Assembly: GCA_026770585.1 (NCBI GenBank)
Contig: MU646358.1
Location: 323,548-339,716 of the forward strand
Direction: 5' to 3'
DNA length: 16,169 nt
Origin: Baffinella frigidus
Taxonomy: Eukaryota > Cryptophyceae > Cryptomonadales > Baffinellaceae
Part shown: in pieces, positions 14,161 to 16,169 of the stretch
How positions within the stretch are numbered: the first letter of the stretch is position 1
Layout: every line of letters begins with the position of its first letter
The notes under the pieces: model-generated
What the model was told of the DNA's origin: nothing
Database searches by the model: none
What the model saw: the letters and a program-made list of their open reading frames with translations, nothing else
Position numbers and translations under genes: made by a program

Positions 14161-14408
14161 TACACAACGTAACGTGCAGACACAGTCGACTTCGGGAGAG
14201 AGAGAGCAGATGCAGTGTGCAGTACAGTGTACAGGGGTACCTCGCTCAGAAGAAACCGCCCCCTCCTAGGACCCTACAGTAGGCCTGTGTCCAGGGCCTT
14301 ACGGTGGTCCTGGGGGGGGGGGCAGTTTCTTATGGGCGAGGTACCCCTGTACACAACGTAACGTGAAGACACAGTCGACTTCGGGAGAGAGAGAGAGCAG
14401 ATGCTGTG
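14161..14408 (+). repeat. ~56-bp direct duplication flanking an F1 copy
   Basis: TACACAACGTAACGTG(C/A)AGA...GTCGACTTCGGGAGAGAGA...GCAGATGC(A/T)GTG occurs at 14161-14216 and 14350-14408. The F1 copy 14230-14351 occupies the junction. The right repeat has two extra GA bases. Confidence 0.8.
14230..14351 (+). mobile_element. F1 element, full length, in a duplication junction
   Basis: 122 bp; small changes in both arms (CTCAGAAGAAAC on the left, TTATGGGCGAGG on the right). Inserted at TA of GTG-TA-CAC. Confidence 0.9.
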
Positions 14409-14600
14409 AGGACCGGGTCCGGGATGGGCCCGCCTCAGGGGAAAAGGGCTCCAAGGGTGAGTCCTATATCGGGGGAAATCCCTATCCCTTAAGTGGCGAG
14501 TAGGCTCATACGCCCTACGGTAGGGTCCTAGGACCTGCCTAGGACCTCTTACGGGTCAAATTTGACCCGCTCGCCACCTAAGGGATAAAAAGGCATCACA
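14405..14600 (+). mobile_element. F3 element interrupted by F2, with 5-bp target duplication
   Basis: TGTGAGGACCGGGTCC to AAAAGGCATCACA, flanked by GATGC at 14400-14404 and 14601-14605. The first 64 bp match the 2797 copy exactly. F2 occupies 14483-14587; without it F3 reads CGGGGGAAATCCCTA-AAAAGG, so this copy also has about 12 bp that the 2797 copy lacks. Confidence 0.78.
14483..14587 (+). mobile_element. F2 element, complete, nested in F3
   Basis: 105 bp: TATCCCTTAAGTGGCGAG to CTCGCCACCTAAGGGATA (one mismatch between TIRs). Contains a perfect 18-bp palindrome (14552-14569, CGGGTCAAA/TTTGACCCG) and CCCTACGGTAGGG. The flanking TA is duplicated relative to the F3 sequence. Confidence 0.88.
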
Positions 14601-14691
14601 GATGCAGTGTGCAGTACAGTGTAGTTTTGCGTTGCGCTCGTCGTCCCCGTGTCCTACAGGAGTTACTCGAAACTAAGGACAAACACCGCCC

Positions 14692-16077
14692 TACAGGGGT
14701 ACCTCGATTACAAGAAAACGTCACCCCCCTAGGACGACCATAGGGCCCTAGTGGCTATGTCTGAACCAGTGAATTCACTTTTTTTCAAGTGAATTCACTT
14801 GAAGTTGCGGCCCCCTCTGTACTTCGCCGTTTTTTTCGACCGAACTTGTCTCGCCGGGATCCGGTAGGGGAGCTCAAGCCCGTCACATCGGTGTGAAGGA
14901 GTCTAGGTTCTAGCGGCCGCCAACACCCGGGTAGGGCGGGCCGCGGGCTGGCGTTGCCGTTAAAATGGCAGCAAAGCTCGACTTGCCAAAAGCACGCTTG
15001 GCAGCGCGCGGGGCGCCCGCACAGAGGTGGAGACGTCGCCCGCCAGTGCCAACCAGGTATAGTAGTCCCTCAATCAGGGTGCGGCGCAGTGCGACCCCCG
15101 CCCTCAGGCCTGGCCCGGCTGGTTTTTGCCCGATTGTGAGCTGCCAGGCAGAATCTCGAGTCACCCAGTGGGTCCCCGGGCAGCGGCGGCAATTAGAACC
15201 CTCCGGATCTTCACAGGGAGGCTGCCTATGATGGTTGCTTCAATATAGTGCAGCGGTTTCGTGTCTGGGACCCCCCCCGCCCCCGGCAGCGGCTGTTCAA
15301 CGCTGAAAATGCCATGAAATAGCGTTTCCCTGAAGGAATTGCTTCCACGCTACGGTATTCATGGCGATGGCACACGCCTCCTGCACCTTTCCCTGGTGGA
15401 ACAATGGTTCGTGGGGACAGCATAGGGTGCCTGATGGCTCTCGGCGGGGCCGCGAACGTCCATGGTGGCGCTGTACGCGATGTGCAATTTCGGGAATTGC
15501 TAGCAAATAGCTCTTCTAGCATAGCAACCCTAACCCGGCTCTTTTCGGGCTGAGCAAGGAGTGCAGCCTCCGAGCTGGTGAAATGCACAAGAGTCCGTTT
15601 TGGGCTATCAGCGTGAAATAGTGCCTGGATGGTCTTGGACTGGAGCGGTTGAGGTCGAGCGCGGACCCACCACGATGCCAAGCCAGTATGTAGCTTCCTT
15701 TGCGCGGTACCCAGGGCCAGCAAGGTTCTCAGCAGGCCCAACAGCTCCAAAACGCGGTCCGTCCAAAGGTCCACAAAGCGATGGAACCAGCAAGAGCGCT
15801 GCTGGCCGCGATGCGGGGGGCGCTAGGCCCAGGCTCAACTCGGGAGACCCCGACAGTGCATCTTCCAAGCGGCTCATGGCATTGATTGGGCATGCATCCC
15901 CCTCCCCCTCCCTCGTTGCTGCCCTTTTCGGCACTTCCCCCAACCACAAAAAACGGGATTTTTGACCAAGTGAATTCACTGTTTTTTTATTTTCGGCCCA
16001 GACGTATAGCCACTAGGCATAGGCCTACTGTAGGGTCCTACGGGGAGGCGTTTTCTTGTAATCGAGGTACCCCTGTA
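14692..16077 (-). mobile_element. F1 element split by a 1263-bp insertion
   Basis: Left part 14692-14750 and right part 16014-16077 join at CCC-TA-GGCATAGG into a normal 121-bp F1 in reverse orientation. Both arms read CGATTACAAGAAAACG where other copies read CGCTCATAAGAAACCG, so this is a subtype with matched arm changes. Confidence 0.85.
14751..16013. mobile_element. F7: 1263-bp TA-flanked element with GTGGCTAT termini
   Basis: Bounded by TA on both sides. Ends are GTGGCTATGTCTG and, inverted, GTGGCTATACGTCTG. The palindrome AGTGAATTCACT occurs twice near the left end (14768-14779 and within a perfect 20-bp palindrome 14784-14803) and once near the right end (15969-15980), in a position suited to transposase binding. 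The GC-rich interior (about 14810-15955) differs from the AT-rich ends. Minus-strand open frames of 182 (15226-15774) and 123 codons (15608-15979) overlap; neither is recognised, and no DDE transposase motif was seen. Capture of host DNA, as in Pack-type elements, is a possibility, not shown. Confidence 0.75.
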
Positions 16078-16094
16078 GGGTCCTCTAGCATGGC

Positions 16095-16169
16095 TACAGG
16101 GGTACCTCGCTCATAAGAAACCGCCCCCCCCTGGGACCCTACAGTAGGGCTATGCCTAGGGTCCTATGG
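16095..16169 (+). mobile_element. F1 element, cut by window end
   Basis: TACAGGGGTACCTCGCTCAT left arm, poly-C and interior CTACAGTAGGGCTATGCC; the right arm lies beyond the window. Confidence 0.88.

Noticed and set aside
13063-14351. Regularly spaced palindromic repeats suggesting a CRISPR array
   Set aside because: Units are 121-bp full hairpins in both orientations with TA duplications and irregular, partly duplicated spacers; nesting shows transposition. No cas genes.
15226-15774. 182-codon minus-strand frame as a transposase for the 1263-bp element
   Set aside because: No DDE/D, helix-turn-helix or zinc-binding pattern seen; overlapping frames are equally open in this GC-rich interior.

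Overview
The window looks like repeat-dense nuclear DNA of a eukaryotic microbe, most likely an alga or related protist. Four observations point this way. There are interstitial arrays of telomere-type heptamers (CCCTAAA and mainly its variant CCCCAAA). There are many short inverted-repeat transposons. Conserved genes are almost absent over 16 kb. The only convincing coding signal needs GT-AG introns. I see no operon, Shine-Dalgarno-led gene or phage/IS gene of bacterial type. The TTTAGGG telomere type occurs in several lineages (green algae, dinoflagellates, cryptophytes, chromerids), so lineage is left open.

Layout. 1-1080: a CCCCAAA array, three copies of an ~88-bp repeat, and two single-copy inverted-repeat elements. 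1080-2600: a second heptamer array inside duplicated flanks, and a 191-bp palindromic-core element. 2600-4140: a first cluster of small transposons (121-bp family F1, 105-bp family F2, 81-bp family F3), several nested in each other. 4140-6650: a weak two-exon candidate, GA-rich simple sequence and small repeats. 6680-10570: dispersed repeats, chiefly family F4, which ends in a nonamer tail and has truncated copies; also a 495-bp TIR element (F5), a large imperfect inverted repeat, a second 191-bp element and a degenerate minisatellite. 10884-11554: the best gene candidate, a spliced Cys-rich protein with an FCS/TRASH-type zinc-finger pattern. 11555-12945: GC-rich sequence without a recognised gene. 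12950-16169: a second dense cluster of F1/F2/F3, with one F1 copy split by a 1263-bp TA-flanked element.

The transposon biology is the main content. F1 (about 121 bp, ends TACAGGGGTACC...GGTACCCCTGTA, TA target duplication) has about 17 complete or partial copies in both orientations. It is found inserted in F2, at the end of F2 and repeatedly in F1 itself, so insertion order can be read. F1 has a stop-free frame in each direction, so its copies give spurious 'proteins' containing RGTSLIRN or LMSEVPLY. Several palindromes differ between copies but stay self-complementary within a copy. The clearest case is the 191-bp family, whose hairpin core has been replaced while the surrounding sequence is about 96% identical.

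No transposase, reverse transcriptase, rRNA, tRNA or CRISPR array was recognised. Everything was read by eye; copy boundaries may be off by a few bases.
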